Assembly: GCA_004194705.1 (NCBI GenBank)
Contig: SADC01001338.1
Coordinates: 124,001-188,000, forward strand
DNA length: 64,000 bases
Direction: 5' to 3'
Origin: Ditylenchus dipsaci
Lineage: Eukaryota > Nematoda > Chromadorea > Rhabditida > Anguinidae
Shown: piece after piece, positions 23,101 through 33,350 of the stretch
Layout of the letters: the number at the start of each line of letters is the position of its first letter
Numbering within the stretch: position 1 is the stretch's first letter
Notes under the pieces: model-generated
What the model was told of the DNA's origin: nothing
Seen by the model: only the letters and a program-made list of their open reading frames with translations
Databases searched by the model: none
Translations under genes and position numbers: made by a program

Positions 23101-23275
23101 ATTAGGTGCCCATGCGATGGGGGAAATTTAACGCAATTATGGCTACAGGTGCTGGAACATCGAGGATTGGAGGTTATTCGGCTAACCATTTATTAAAAAG
23201 CAAATCTAAATTTTTTCAGGGCTGCCCCACAACAAATCCTGTCTGACCTGCAACCTGTATCCAATAGGCCCCACT
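17196..23275 (+). CDS. PHYHIP-like protein (phytanoyl-CoA hydroxylase-interacting protein family)
   Basis: Exons, approximately: 17196-17279, 18332-18621, 19548-19777, 21245-21440, 21494-21698, 22385-22534, 22582-22670, 22974-23040, 23106-23172, 23220-23275. The N-terminal part is low complexity (MWDEGNYPQSDSWGDSYRD; then H/P/Q-rich with HPPPPFPVMRQPSQGHPM). A basic/acidic stretch MKKPRLYNDF follows. A fibronectin-III-like strand pattern reads FYTVKLSIFDQKGKMVAEG. The conserved C-terminal block then reads YRCKPKYYWDEIY, YIKDENGQAASPINGEIEG, LPPSSPFGDMRMHLPAFSLL, EINMYFCDYYCNR, THYVTV, VPYAFFVNK, EIYYTEHV, and near the end NKSCLTCNLYPIG. This order matches the PHYHIP C-terminal domain, whose vertebrate members end in a KDPSCKTCN-type motif. 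Vertebrate PHYHIP binds PHYH and DYRK1A; the function here is unknown. Several one-base indels are needed. Introns hold nested transposons. Confidence 0.72.
17300..17655. mobile_element. Foldback element in PHYHIP-like intron 1
   Basis: Left arm GGTGTTTCAAAAAATTCGGC, ATGGCCATGACTTTTTTCAT and CTGTGATTTGAGCC is mirrored on the right, ending TTTGGAAACACC. The centre has CTTGTCCCCTGTGATTT against AAATCACAGGGCGGACCAAG. A second copy is at 39235-39590. Confidence 0.8.
17640..18300. repeat. Two tandem copies of the CAATTAACCTTGACC palindrome
   Basis: Copies at about 17650-17950 and 18010-18300 each run from CACTCAATTAACCTTGACC, AGTAAATCAGCTTGGGGACC to the inverse, GGTCAAGGTTAATTGAGTG. They are flanked by GGTAAAGTGCTCCCTTCAAG repeats. 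Related copies are at 26885-27140 and, more diverged, 34000, 37085, 54475 and 60180. Confidence 0.8.
18992..19187. mobile_element. hAT-like MITE with perfect 8-bp TSD, nested
   Basis: Ends CAGTGTTTTCAA and TTGAAAACACTG are perfect 12-bp inverted repeats. The body consists of GAGAATGAGA-type repeats facing their inverse. TTACGCAC occurs directly on both sides (18984-18991 and 19188-19195), an 8-bp target duplication typical of hAT transposons. Confidence 0.9.
19220..19487. mobile_element. GACCGGGTACA-repeat element with 8-bp TSD, nested
   Basis: Arms with repeated ACGACCGGGTACA at the left are mirrored by TGTACCCGGTCGTTG at the right. CTTTTTCA is directly repeated at 19212-19219 and 19488-19495. 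It is inserted in the outer arm of the tRNA-like palindrome. Terminal repeats are imperfect. Confidence 0.75.
20019..20390. repeat. tRNA-like palindrome, copy 3
   Basis: Outer arm GGGGAAAAGCCATTAAGG and TTTGAAAAAGTGGC, then CTCGATGGCGCAGTGCGTAAG, GCAGGTTCGCTCCC, the central TTGGCTTGTTCGACCA, and a shortened right half with CACGTGAGATCGAACC. Extra sequence near 20070-20100 splits the left end. Confidence 0.75.
20390..20580. mobile_element. Palindromic MITE, AACTTGGTTTC family
   Basis: TTACTTGGTTTCTAATACAA is mirrored by TTGTTAGAAACCAAGTTG around a CCTAAAATTAAATTCTAGGC centre. Same family as 14390-14619. Confidence 0.7.
20754..21125. mobile_element. hAT-like MITE, 8-bp TSD with one mismatch
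   Basis: Starts CAGTGTTTTCAAAAATCACA and contains GGGTCACACT; the right end has GTGTGACCC and GTGTGAACACTG. Flanks TAACGAAC (20746-20753) and TAACAAAC (21126-21133) differ at one base. The centre carries the recurring TTTTGTAGCTGAGATATT motif and its inverse. Same terminal CAGTGTTTTCA as the nested element at 18992. Confidence 0.75.
21755..22345. mobile_element. Large palindrome with nested TA-flanked MITE
   Basis: Outer arms: GAGTATGAGTTCTCTAGCC and CAATACCCAAAGACAAAATA on the left are mirrored at 22200-22310 by TTGGGTATT..CTTTGGGTATT and GAGTATAAGTTCTCTAACC. Inside, 21914-22140 is a CCGTATTTTCTCTATTAAAC MITE with TA on both sides. Lies in a PHYHIP-like intron. Confidence 0.8.
22735..22935. 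repeat. Pogo/Tigger-like MITE fragment
   Basis: CTCCATAGTGATCACC on the left is mirrored by GGTGATCACTATGGAG on the right; the interior has GTGTCGGGACTTAGGTGGG and GAGTCGACTGTA, as in other family copies. Confidence 0.65.
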
Positions 23276-23280
23276 AGGAA

Positions 23281-25363
23281 GACGACGCTAATAGCAACCA
23301 GACTGTTGAAAGCACTGAAATGGTGGAAGATTTGGTGGCCACTTACGAGAACAATGAACAGGACAACATATTCGAGAGAAGTAGTACTCGGTACACTTTA
23401 TTGGGTTGTGTTCAAGCTGAGCTATTGTCGCCAAGCACCCCTATGAACGCTTCCATAGCCAAGGAAGACTTTTTGGAGGTTTGTCCATGGATACTTTTAA
23501 GTATATAAATCGGAGTTTTAAGGTTGTGGAGGTACTGGTTACTTGTGTTGATAGAGTGGTCTATGGACAGGTTAGTTGCTTAAGTTATTAAAATTCGGAA
23601 AAAGACTACAGTGAAACTATCTGTTGAAATAAATTGACCTTAAAAATTTGGGTGGATTTACGCCTTTTTCTTTTGTACCAAAAAGTATGGGCCGGATGGG
23701 CCGAAATTTGGTTAGTTGACAAATAATCACATCAAAGTCTACCCTTATATAAAACCAGGCTCGCTATAAAGCCACCCTCTGCCAGTCTCGATGGCTGGCA
23801 TTGAAGCGTGACTCGACTGGGCCACAATAATAGTTATGATATAATTCATTTAACTTCAGACACTACAAAACCTGGCCGTATTCAGTGAGGATAAACAAGA
23901 AGAATTATATGTGCCAAAAGAACAACAACATACTAGTGCCAAACCAGCAGAGCCTACATTTAAAAAGCCTTTGTGTAAGGCTATGCTTCCCGCTGACTCC
24001 AATATAGAGCTAGAAGACGACGAAATCACAGTCATTACTCTAAGTGATGATGAGGATGATACAGATGAACAACAGGACCAAGAAGCTAAACAAGAAATCC
24101 TATTTACTTGCTGCGACAAACCCGCTCCTCTGCAAATTCCTAAGGTAGTTCACAAAATTAATAATATAACCTCGATTAAAAGGCATACCAGCGCGTTACA
24201 CGGAGAAAAGGCGGGGGCCATCGGTTCTTTTTCTTTCTCGCAAATTGTTCACATGCGTTCTCATCTAGATTTTTTAAGTTTTCTGCCTAGTTTTTAAAAG
24301 TAGTTTAGCGTCGTCTATATCAGATTTGATGCGAAAGCAATCAAAAACACGAAAATCAAAAAAAAATTCTGATCTCCCGCTTTAACTTTTTGAAACGCGC
24401 TGGTATGCCTTTTCAATAAGCCCCGTCCCCTTGTTCAAAATCGTGTTTGTGGCATTGTGTTTTCGACCCACTTTTTTAAGGCTTCTCTAGACAAGTTACC
24501 ACTCAATTTGTGGCCAGTGAGATGACCTACAAAACGATGTATAACTTGCTAAAAGTGGTCGGCAAAATGTATGTCAAAATCACAATGCCAAAAACACAGG
24601 GCTGCCATCTCAAAATTTAAATAAAGGATATTTGGTCAAAAACAAGAATTTTAAGGGAAAAGTCCACTTTATCTTAGAGAATCGGGCGCTGCGATACATC
24701 GCAGCGTACACAGCAATTTGGGCCAAAAACATCGCAGCGCACGCAATTTTTCGAAAACAGCGAATATCGCAGCGTAACCACGGATGGCCGAAAAACATCG
24801 CAGCGCAACATCGCAAAAAGGCAAAACCGATATTCTACTTTATCTAGTGCTCATTGCCATTTTGAAGCGAAAAAAATGATTTTGACTGAAACTTTGAAAA
24901 TAAAAAAAGATTTGGGTCCCAAAAAAATGACAAATCTTTTAAAAAAAACATATGGCAGCCGTGCAAAAACACGATTTTTAATTAGATTTTAATTACACTT
25001 AGTAGAAATTTTGGGCAGCGCCAGATTACGCACCCGCAATTGCGGACACACTTTTTTAGCTGCACTCTTAATTTAGCTAACCTTTTCCTCATTTTTATGC
25101 CTCCAAATACACCCTGTAAATAAAAAAAATCAAAAGTTAATAATTTTTCAGGAAACATCATCATCACTGTCCAACCCGGCCAAAATGATGAAAATTTTGG
25201 ATGAAATAGTCGGCCAGAATCAGGCCAGAAAAATGGAGCCAAATCTACTTTTAGCGCGTCTCCCTTGTGCGCAGCTTAGTGAACAAAGTCAAGGCATTGA
25301 TTAAGGAAATGAACACGGATTTTAAGGATATCAATGCATCTTTGGAAAAAGCTATTGACTAGC
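23281..25363 (+). CDS. Unrecognised protein with SUMO-interaction-like motif
   Basis: Exons at about 23281-23478, 23523-23570, 23860-24144 and 25152-25363, with good splice sites. Visible segments: SNQTVESTEMVEDLVATYE, STRYTLLGCVQAELLSPSTP, VVEVLVTCVDRVVYGQ, TLQNLAVFSEDKQEELYVPK, then DDEITVITLSDDEDDTDEQ. The last has a VITL hydrophobic core followed by acidic residues, the usual form of a SUMO-interacting motif. The final exon gives KMMKILDEIVGQNQARKMEP and, after one probable indel, LVNKVKALIKEMNTDF and a stop, probably helical. I do not recognise the family. It begins immediately after the PHYHIP-like C-terminus with one frame change and could be a readthrough extension of that gene rather than a separate gene. 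Confidence 0.5.
24176..24840. repeat. Nested palindromes and ATCGCAGCG array in an intron
   Basis: AAAAGGCATACCAGCGCGTT (24180) is mirrored by AACGCGCTGGTATGCCTTTT near 24390-24415. Next to it, TTCAAAATCGTGTTTGTGGC faces an inverse near 24590. From 24670 to 24810, ACATCGCAGCG recurs about six times in imperfect spacing. Confidence 0.65.
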
Positions 25364-25782
25364 TTGCTTGAATATAAGCTAAGGAATATATATTTTGTGA
25401 TAATAACACAGAGTTTCCAAGTGGTTGCTTCGCTACTCTTTTCTTGGTTTTATGAATCGAAGATTCATAAAACAAATATATTTTGATAGTTTTTGTTTTT
25501 GACGGTCCTTGGAAACCCTGGATAATAATACTAATAATAGGGTCCGAATTTATTACGGTTATTAGTCATTTTATTATATTCACTTTTATAATGCATTCAT
25601 TTCTATTTTACACTATTGTGAAGTAACAAAAAATTGTAATAAATTTATTGGAATGTTTTTCACCATAAACATTACTATAACGTAATAACGTGAAAACGGC
25701 TGGCTGTAAGATGCGCTGATTCTAATGCTGTTTGCAGCTTCTACGCTTCTGAAAATCCACTTTTTCAGAAGACTAGAAATTG

Positions 25783-26150
25783 TGGCTTTTAAAGGAGGCG
25801 AAAAGCCATTTAGGTTTGAAAAAGCGGTGGCACAGTGCATAAGCGTTTGTGTTTAAGGTCATGAAAGAGTGCGTAGGTTCGGTCCCGCATGCGTGCACTT
25901 CACTTTTTTGGCTTGTTTGACCAGTTCTAGGGGCAATTTGGGTCACTGATTTCGAATCTGGCATCAAAAAGTCTAATTATCTCTAATACTGACCATACAA
26001 GCCAAAATAAATAGTGAGCCCCCACGTGGGATCGAACCAGCAACACTATTTTGGGGCAAAAAGCACTATCGCTTAAGCACTGCGCCATGGAAGCCACGTT
26101 TACTTTCTAAATTTTACTTTCTGGCTTTCTAAATGACCCCTCCTTTAATA
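25783..26150. repeat. tRNA-like palindrome, copy 4
   Basis: Nearly full length. Outer arm AAAGGAGGCGAAAAGCC and TTTAGGTTTGAAAAAG; A-box-like GTGGCACAGTGCATAAGCG; B-box-like GGTTCGGTCCC; centre TTGGCTTGTTTGACCAG..TACTGACCATACAAGCC; right half GGGATCGAACCAG..CACTGCGCCATGG; ends ACCCCTCCTTTAA. Confidence 0.85.
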
Positions 26151-26885
26151 GGTCAAACGTTTGACAAAAAATCTACTGAATTTTTACTTAAAATGCGATT
26201 TCAAGATGCGAAAAAAAGTCTGAAAAGTTTATGACTACTGTCAAGAAAAAATAATGTCTGCTACCACAAGGATTCGAACATGATCATTACCTGAAAGCAT
26301 TTTGTAGTTTTACCGTAGGCCTTTTTGCGTAGGCCTTTTTACTGGAAACCCTCACACCTCGCACCTCACACCTCTATTGTAAATGAATTGTTCTCAATTC
26401 GTTTTTTCCAAAAAAAATTATTTCTAAAAAGTTTTCAATGTCAAAACGATATTTCCAAAACAAATCGTGCCAGAACAAATTTGTTACCATTTGAATTTGT
26501 TTCCTAATGAATTTGTTTCCTAATCGATTGTTTCCATAAAATTTGTATCCTTTTCGGGGTGAGCCGCCAAATCTGTGAGCACTATTTTGTAGCAGAGGGA
26601 TTTTTCTACAAAATGATATATCATTCATATTTGTATGGCTATTTCGAGCAAATTATATGGCTGCCGGTGGCGAAAAAACGCAAAAACCTCGATTTACCAC
26701 CCTGTTTTGAATCCATAAGGCAGTTCCATAAGAAAATCAGCCTTGCCGATCACAAATCTGATGTCGTAATTCAAATTTTCTAGCGAAACAAAAGTTTTAC
26801 GTGAAATATAGTAGATTTTGTAAAATATTTGGACCACTGAAAAACTTCAATTTCGGGTCTTTCTGAAGAAAAAATGAGTAAATTA
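26150..26885. other. AT-rich interval without a supported gene
   Basis: Contains a short internal direct repeat (AATGAATTTGTTTCCTAAT, near 26500-26525) and a TTTTGTAGCAGAGG-type motif. No coding sequence I trust. Confidence 0.35.
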
Positions 26886-27140
26886 AAGTATACCCCCACC
26901 ACTCAATTAACCTTGACCCCCACCAGTAAATCAGCTATGCGGACCAAGCCAACTTTTAAGTTTTAAATAGAAATTATTTTTTGTAATGAAAATAATTAAA
27001 AAATGTCAATAAAGTGGTTTTCGAGAAATATTTTTGAGATTTGAAAATGTAGAAATAAAAATAATAATTCTTGCCTTGGTCCCACAAGCTGATTTACTGA
27101 AGGGGTCATTTTAAATTGAGTGGAGTGGGTATAGTTTAAG
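26885..27140. repeat. CAATTAACCTTGACC palindrome
   Basis: CCACTCAATTAACCTTGACC and AGTAAATCAGCTATGCGGACC face CTTGGTCCCACAAGCTGATT and TTAAATTGAGTGG. Same family as 17650-18300. Confidence 0.75.
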
Positions 27141-27149
27141 TGCTCTAAA

Positions 27150-28470
27150 AAGATGAATTCACAGAACATCTCAGCCTAAAAACTGCTTTAAAAACAACGC
27201 ATATTACGGTCTGCCTTTTTCATGTTAAAAAGTCTAATGCAAAAAGCATCAACAAACACAAAACTAATATTGTTAACCTATTGATATATCATTTTAAGAA
27301 CATTTTTGCTCACTGATCTACTTTTAATTTTACCGCACAAAAAACATTTAGACTTTGAAAAGAGGCTCTGCTGGAATGGTGGGTTAAAAAGGAAAATAGT
27401 CGGTGCCTGGACGTGCCAGTCACATAGCAGCCTTCCTTCCCTTCTTCTGCTGCAATAACAACAACCATCAGCAGGGCGGCTCCAATCGTTTTTTTTCTTC
27501 CACACTTAGTTGCCTTGCTCGCCTTTTGTTTATCTGTTCTTTCTTTTCAAAGCAAAACATTGACCGTGACAGTCAAAAGTCTGGCTTTTTGGCAGACCAA
27601 AATACTTTTTGTTGTTATTCGTTATAAAATATATATTACCAAACGGCTATTTGAAAGTTATTGTCAAAATGTCAAAACAGAGTTACGTATTCAAATAAAT
27701 TTATCAAACTCTCTTCCTGCAGATTCTATTTTTACAATTTCTTTTAAAATGCCGTATTTCCTCTAATACCTCCTCATACTCTAATAAGTACCAATACTTG
27801 ACTTTGTGCACCTATATCTCAGCCTACAATCAATTTTTTTCAAATTTCTTCATACTTTTTTTCTCAGTTCCTACAAGCCCTACGAATTCCGGTTTTAGTT
27901 GAACACCCAAAAATCTGAAACTTTTTTATTTTCCCCGTTGAAAAAAAAAGCCTCGTGGGAGGACTTCTTAAAGAAAATATATTCTAGGTCCTTTTTTGTC
28001 AAATTTTCAGCTTACAGCTTATTCAGTTAACTATTTGGCTCACAGTTAACTCTACAATTAATAGGTAAGGCACCAAATCTAAAATGGGAATATTCAAAGC
28101 CCCAAAAACTGTTTTCTATTGTGATTTCAGGTTCTTCATTGGACTTGCCTATATTTTGTCTTACACACGATTTTCATGTAGTCTACTTATGCTTTGAGCC
28201 TGCTATAGAAATAATAAAAAGCACAAACCGAGGCGCACTAAAATAAATTCTATTTAAACCGAAATAAATTGCTGGTCAGGCAAACGTTTTTTGGAAATCG
28301 TGACAAGAAAAAAGTCGTGGCAGCTTGAAACAAGCCGACTCTTCTTGGCTTATCATGTAGCTCATAATTAACTTTGAAAATTGAAACCCCTGAGTGGAAA
28401 AATTTTAAAATATTTTCTGTGATAGGGCCAGAGTTGCATCTCTGGTTTGAAAAAAAAAGCATGTGTCTGT
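27150..28470. other. Intergenic, with CCGTAT-type MITE remnant
   Basis: A degenerate palindrome at about 27755-27990 starts GCCGTATTTCCTCTAATACC and ends near TTAAAGAAAATATATTC. The remainder shows no supported gene. Confidence 0.4.
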
Positions 28471-28479
28471 GATAAAAGG

Positions 28480-28830
28480 CATTTGAAGAAGTGGGAAAAG
28501 CAATTTAGGCTTGAAAAAGTGGCCTTCATGGAGCAGCGGATAAGCGTTTGCGTTTTTTGGTCATAAAAGGGTGCGCAGGTTCGATCCCACCTGGTGGCAT
28601 GCTATTTATTTTGGCTTGTTTGACCAGTTCTAGAAGTAATTTGGTCGCTGATTCCGAGTCTGGCATTAAAAAGTCTAATTACCTCTAAAACTGGCCAAAC
28701 AAGCCAAAAATAGTATGTCCCCACGTGGGATCGAACCTGCAAGACCATTTTGGGCCAAAAACACAAACGCTTATCCACTGCGCCATGAAAGCCAATTTTC
28801 AAATGGCTTTCCCCCTCTTTTAAACTATAA
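28480..28830. repeat. tRNA-like palindrome, copy 5
   Basis: GGGAAAAGCAATTTAGGC, TTGAAAAAGTGGCC, GGATAAGCGTTTGCG, GCAGGTTCGATCCCACCTGG, TTTTGGCTTGTTTGACCAG and the inverse, ending CAAATGGCTTTCCCCCTC. Confidence 0.85.
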
Positions 28831-30540
28831 AGTTTCTCGAAAAAAGGCAGGTCAAACAAGGCAAATCAAAAGTCAAACAAAGTTTCTTTTCAAGAAAAAA
28901 GCTGGACATCCAAAAAAATTCAAAGCCTGTTTAAAAAGGCAAAATGGCAACACTGGATCGGGCTGCTTTAATAATATTCTAATTTTTTTCAACACATTGA
29001 CTTGGTTCACATTGCCACATTGACTTGTTACATTTTATTACGAAATTTATTCAACAAATTGGGTTGCACATGTAATATTTCTCAATTATATTTAGCGTTT
29101 ACTTCAATAGTTTCTTTCTGCATAACTTCCAATTTTTTTTTTTGCAAAAATCAATTTGTTGCAAGTAAATAGGTTAGCAAACAAATTCTGGAAAAATATA
29201 TTGTAAAGCATTAGTTCAATTTTGCTGCATCTGCTTAGCCTTTTTAGGCAATTTCTAATATACTAGAAAATTTTCCTATTTGACACGTCCAAGTATTCCT
29301 TTGTGTTAGTGTGTCTGCAGCAAAGACAATCAATACTTGTGAGGGTAGGCGTGGTTTGTGTTGGTTGTTGTTTTGCCGCCAAAACGCTCTTCTGCAATGC
29401 TCTCCAGCAGCTGGTCCTTGTTCAAACAGGCACAGGGTGTGTGACGAAATTATTGGCTGTGTGACTGGCTGTGCACCCTTTTGACTGAATAATAACAGTG
29501 TGTGCAATGCAATGCGTCGTCTATATTTATTTTCAGTTGTTTCAGTGACTTTTCTGTTTTTAGTAATGGTCATTAAAATAATCGGTTACTAATATATTGC
29601 GACTCAGGGTAGGGCCACCAACAATTCGCACTATATGGGATATGGCAGGGCACCCAAACATCCGTTATTTAAAGATTTGTTGTTCATTTGATACCCGAAA
29701 CTTTTAAAATTTTTATTTTTCGGTGCTGCAAATCCATAAGCACCTGATAAAATAGCAGTTTTTGACCAAATTTTTTATACCCTATATTCTCTATTAATCA
29801 ACCACCCCTTTGTTCAAAATCGTGATTTTGGAATTGTGTTTTGACCCACTTTTGCATACCACTCTGTGCAAGAAAGCCTTCATTTTGTAGCTATTTAGAT
29901 AACAATTTAGTTATAACTTGCCTGAAAAAAGTTTTCGAAAATTGGGTCAAAAACGCAATGCCACAAACACGATTTTGAACAAGGGGGTGAATATTAACAG
30001 AGAATATACGGTATTTTATAAAAATGTCTTTATTTGAAAATTTTGAGTAGGGAGCCTTGGGGTATGATTATATAGAGGTTCGTGGAATAATAAATCTTTT
30101 TCTCTCAATCTTGATAGTTATCGAATTTGAAGAGCGGGAAAAGCTACCTAGGTTTGAAAATTCAGCCTCGGCGGCGCTTGTGTTTATGGCCCAAAATCGT
30201 GTGCGTGTTCGACCCCGCATGTGTGCGCTTTACTATTTTTGGCTTGTCTGACCACAATGTCTAAGGTTTTTGAGTCGCTGATTCTAAATCAATCGCCAAA
30301 AAAAGTCGAATTAACCTTATAAATTGGTCAAAGGAGCCAAAAAAATGGTGTGTCCCCACGTGGGATCGAACTGCGCAACATTTTGGCCAAACATTTGCAC
30401 CATTTCGAGATTCGACTGTAGTATTTGTAGTTGTACTAGTATTTTCTACGTAATTGTGTGACAGTTGCCTATTTTTAGGTGGTATCATTTGTTCTTATTT
30501 CTATATGGTCTAGACCTGTGTACTACTCTCTATAATTTTT
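28830..30540. other. Upstream region of the homeobox gene, repeat-rich
   Basis: Contains a CCGTAT-type palindrome at about 29780-30012 (ATACCCTATATTCTCTATTA to GAGAATATACGGTAT, with TTCAAAATCGTGATTTTGG and its inverse inside) and a tRNA-like palindrome copy at about 30125-30420. 29240-29570 is less repetitive and could be regulatory, but no motif is diagnostic. Confidence 0.45.
30125..30420. repeat. tRNA-like palindrome, copy 6
   Basis: GGGAAAAGCTACCTAGGTTT, GCCTCGGCGGCGC, a B-box remnant GTTCGACCCCGC, ATTTTTGGCTTGTCTGACCA, and right half CCCACGTGGGATCGAAC. The A box on the right is lost. Confidence 0.7.
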
Positions 30541-30555
30541 TGATTTGAATTCGCA

Positions 30556-31780
30556 ATGACCTCCTACTACTCGTCAGATGTGCAAGAACAAGACAAAAGT
30601 GAGGCTATTAGCTCAGACACTCGACCTCTAAGCAGACAAATGCTTTGGAACCCTTAAACCACAGTCTGAGCAACCTCAAGGCACAATTCCTTGAGTGGAT
30701 GAAGCGAAAAAGCAACAATTTGTATCCCTCAAGACAGGACAAACTGCAAATAGCGAAAGAGTTGGGAACTTCTTTGGACCAGGTAGCTTGAATGTTTTTA
30801 TGTGAATAGTATTAAATAGACCAAAAAAATGATTCATTCAAGTATTAATGAATGGCTTAGGAAAGAAAAGTCTTTTCATTACACGAATAAAAGCAGAGAT
30901 AAATTTAGGTGAACAGAAATTTAAGAAAACAGAAACAGTTTTGACAAACAATTATAAAGTTTATGGCTCTTTCAGGAACTCAGCGTTGGAGTCTGAGTAA
31001 GGGGTGTTGACAATGCAAATACTCCAACTCCGAGTTTTTCACGGAGTTGAGTTGAAGTATTTGTATTGGCGAAACCACTTCACGACAGCTAATGGCCGCC
31101 GGTTTTAACTGTAACTTATACAGTTAACTAAGTTAACTATGACTTCTATGGTTTTCTACTTGCAAGCGTGCCCACAGAGGTAGCCCACTCGGTCATCATT
31201 TGTTGACTAATTTTTTCAGAAACCTCCCCCTAGCCCCTACGACAGAATTTTTTGCAACCCTGTATTCGCCTCAATTACAAGTTAACAAGGGAACATATGA
31301 AAGTGACCATGCAATATTTAAAAAACCGTATATCGTATAACCTGCATTAATAAACCACCCCAATTCATTGACTTTGAGATCATTATTGGGGTTCCTTATT
31401 TTTTCTTGTTGAAATGCATTATACAATATTTATAATATATTTCATTTGTACAATGACAGAGGCTACTATTTAAAATAATTTTCTTTGTTTTATAGATAAA
31501 CAGATTGCTGGCAAACCACCGACGTCGTCAACTTAAGAATCAGTCCAAAAAGCTGCAGAACACCCAGCAACAAACTTTGCTTGCCTCGCCATCTTTCGCC
31601 AACGACAAAGAAAACAGACAGCAACAATTTCCTTTCGCCCAGACGAGCGGCAAAGAGACAAGCGGATTGAACAAACCATAGATGATATTATTTGCAAAGA
31701 GTTGTTTGGCCACCAGGGCAAAAATCAGATTCAATCTTACAGCGCTACACCTCTAAAGTCTGCTGATCGACAACAAAGAG
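30556..31780 (+). CDS. TALE-class homeobox protein, divergent
   Basis: Two exons, 30556-30782 and 31496-31780, joined at a GT..AG intron. It starts MTSYYSSDVQEQDKSEAI; after a one-base shift (near 30630-30655) it reads LSNLKAQFLEWMKRKSNN, LYPSRQDKLQIAKELGTSLD, then INRLLANHRRRQLKNQSKK. The spacing from helix 1 (FLEWMK) through the (N)LYPS loop to helix 2 equals that of TALE homeodomains (NPYPS..K..LA...GL). In helix 3 the near-invariant WF (positions 48-49) is replaced by LL, while N51 and R53 are kept. Downstream is Q-rich, with IDDIICKELFGHQG and a GT donor at 31781. TALE proteins bind DNA as transcription factors. The gene probably continues to the Q/S-rich exons at 39743-42218. Confidence 0.65.
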
Positions 31781-31797
31781 GTGGGCTTTTATCTTTA

Positions 31798-32453
31798 CTA
31801 CAGTCAACTCTCAATATAGTGACACCCCTATCAAGTTCGTTCCGCCTAAGGTCCGACACTTTTTTCACCTCATTACATCAAACACTAAAAAAATTCGCCG
31901 AATCTAATTCGTTAGTGTACTCAGAAAAATCGTAGAAATTATAATTTTGACTATCGTTTTTGAAAAAAAACCCCAAAATCTACCATTAATTACTATTAAG
32001 GCACGTTCACAATGAGTGTCGACCTGAGTGTGAGATTTGGGGTGTTTTTAACGCGGGAAGAGCTGTACTTTTTTTTCTTGACCAAAACTTTTTTTCTGTT
32101 GTATCATTTTGTAGCTAAGATTCAGGGCTTCAAAATGAGGTATTGACAAGCCACATCTGAAATGAAAAATTAGGGTAAAAATGCTTAGGTCCGCACTCAG
32201 GTCGACACTCGGGTCGACACTCACAGAGTGTGAGCCTGAGTGTCGACCTGAGTGCGGACCTAAGCATTTTTACCCCAATTTTTCATTTCAGATGTGGCTT
32301 GTCAATACCTCATTTTGAAGCCCTGAATCTTAGCTACAAAATGATACCAACAGAAAAAAAGTTTTGGTCAAGAAAAAAAAGTACAGCTCTTCCGCGTGAA
32401 AAGAACGCTCGGGTCGACACTTTTATGTGAACGTACCTTTACTATATCAAGAG
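31798..32453. mobile_element. Pogo-like MITE with a second palindrome inside
   Basis: Outer ends ACAGTCAACTCTCAATATAG and CTATATCAAGAGACGACTGT, with TTCGTTCCGCC..GTCCGACAC next to the left. Inside, 31998-32440 is a palindrome beginning AAGGCACGTTCACAATGAG, with GTGTCGACCTGAGTG arrays in each arm and ending TGTGAACGTACCTT. Its centre holds ATTTTGTAGCTAAGATTC and its inverse. Confidence 0.8.
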
Positions 32454-32459
32454 ACGACT

Positions 32460-33030
32460 GTAAAGTAAATTAAACAACAGATTTGGATTATCCAAAATGT
32501 GAGCTGAAATTAAATTCCTTTTCGAAGTGAAGTAAATCGAAGTAAAGTTTTCAAAGTCCAAACAAATGCTAAAGGCTCTGGTTTTTCATGCTTGAGCATT
32601 TATAGTGATTAATTGTCTATTTCAGCCGTAATAATACTGCTATTTACTCGAGCTTGTCATTGTTTCTAAGGTTACCCATACACACACTCCTATTCACTAA
32701 TGCCTTAAATGCTCCAATAATACTCTTTTCTCTGTCTTTTTTAATTCATTTCCATAAGCCTTGTGCATGTAGGGAGGGTATAAGCTTGTTATGTTGTGTA
32801 AGCTCAGCCATTTTTCTAATTACATTCTCACAAATTAACTTTTTCCGAATTGAAAAGGCCTTTTAAGACGCAGTATTAAAAGCTATTTATGAACATTTTT
32901 TATAGTTTTGAAGTGAATAGTGTATAAGATGGATAAATAGCTTCAGTTCTGCTTGTAAACATCCTTTTCTGTAAAATTTTCAGCTTTAAACCCTTTTTTC
33001 TTCAACATTTAAATTCAGCCACGAATTTCT
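32460..33030. other. AT-rich interval, no supported gene
   Basis: An open frame at 32654-32866 is hydrophobic but has no splice context or domain. Nothing else is recognised. Confidence 0.3.
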
Positions 33031-33034
33031 ATGA

Positions 33035-33350
33035 ACTTAAAGGCGGGGAAAGCCATCTAGGTTTGAAAAAGTGGCCTCGGTTGTGCAGTGGGTGAGCGTG
33101 TGTGTTTTTGGGCCCAAAAATGGTGGACAGGTTCGATCCCACCTGGTGGCACGCTATTTATTTTGGCTTGTTTGACCAACGCCTTGGTGCAATTTCGGCA
33201 GCTGATTCCAAATCTGGCGTCAAAAAAGTCTAATTACTTCTAAAACTGGTCAAACAAGCCAAAAGGGTGGGATCTAACCTGCGCACGATTTCGGGTCATA
33301 AAACAGGGATGCTTACCCACTGCGTCACTACTTTTTCAACCCTAATTATC
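33035..33350. repeat. tRNA-like palindrome, copy 7
   Basis: AAAGGCGGGGAAAGCCATC, TTTGAAAAAGTGGCCTCGG, GTGCAGTGGGTGAGCG, ACAGGTTCGATCCCACCTGG, TTTGGCTTGTTTGACCAA, then the inverse ending CACTGCGTCACTACTTTTTC. Confidence 0.85.

Noticed and set aside
29244..29573. 109-codon minus-strand open frame upstream of the homeobox gene
   Set aside because: No motif recognised and no splice partners; more likely chance in a pyrimidine/purine-biased upstream region.
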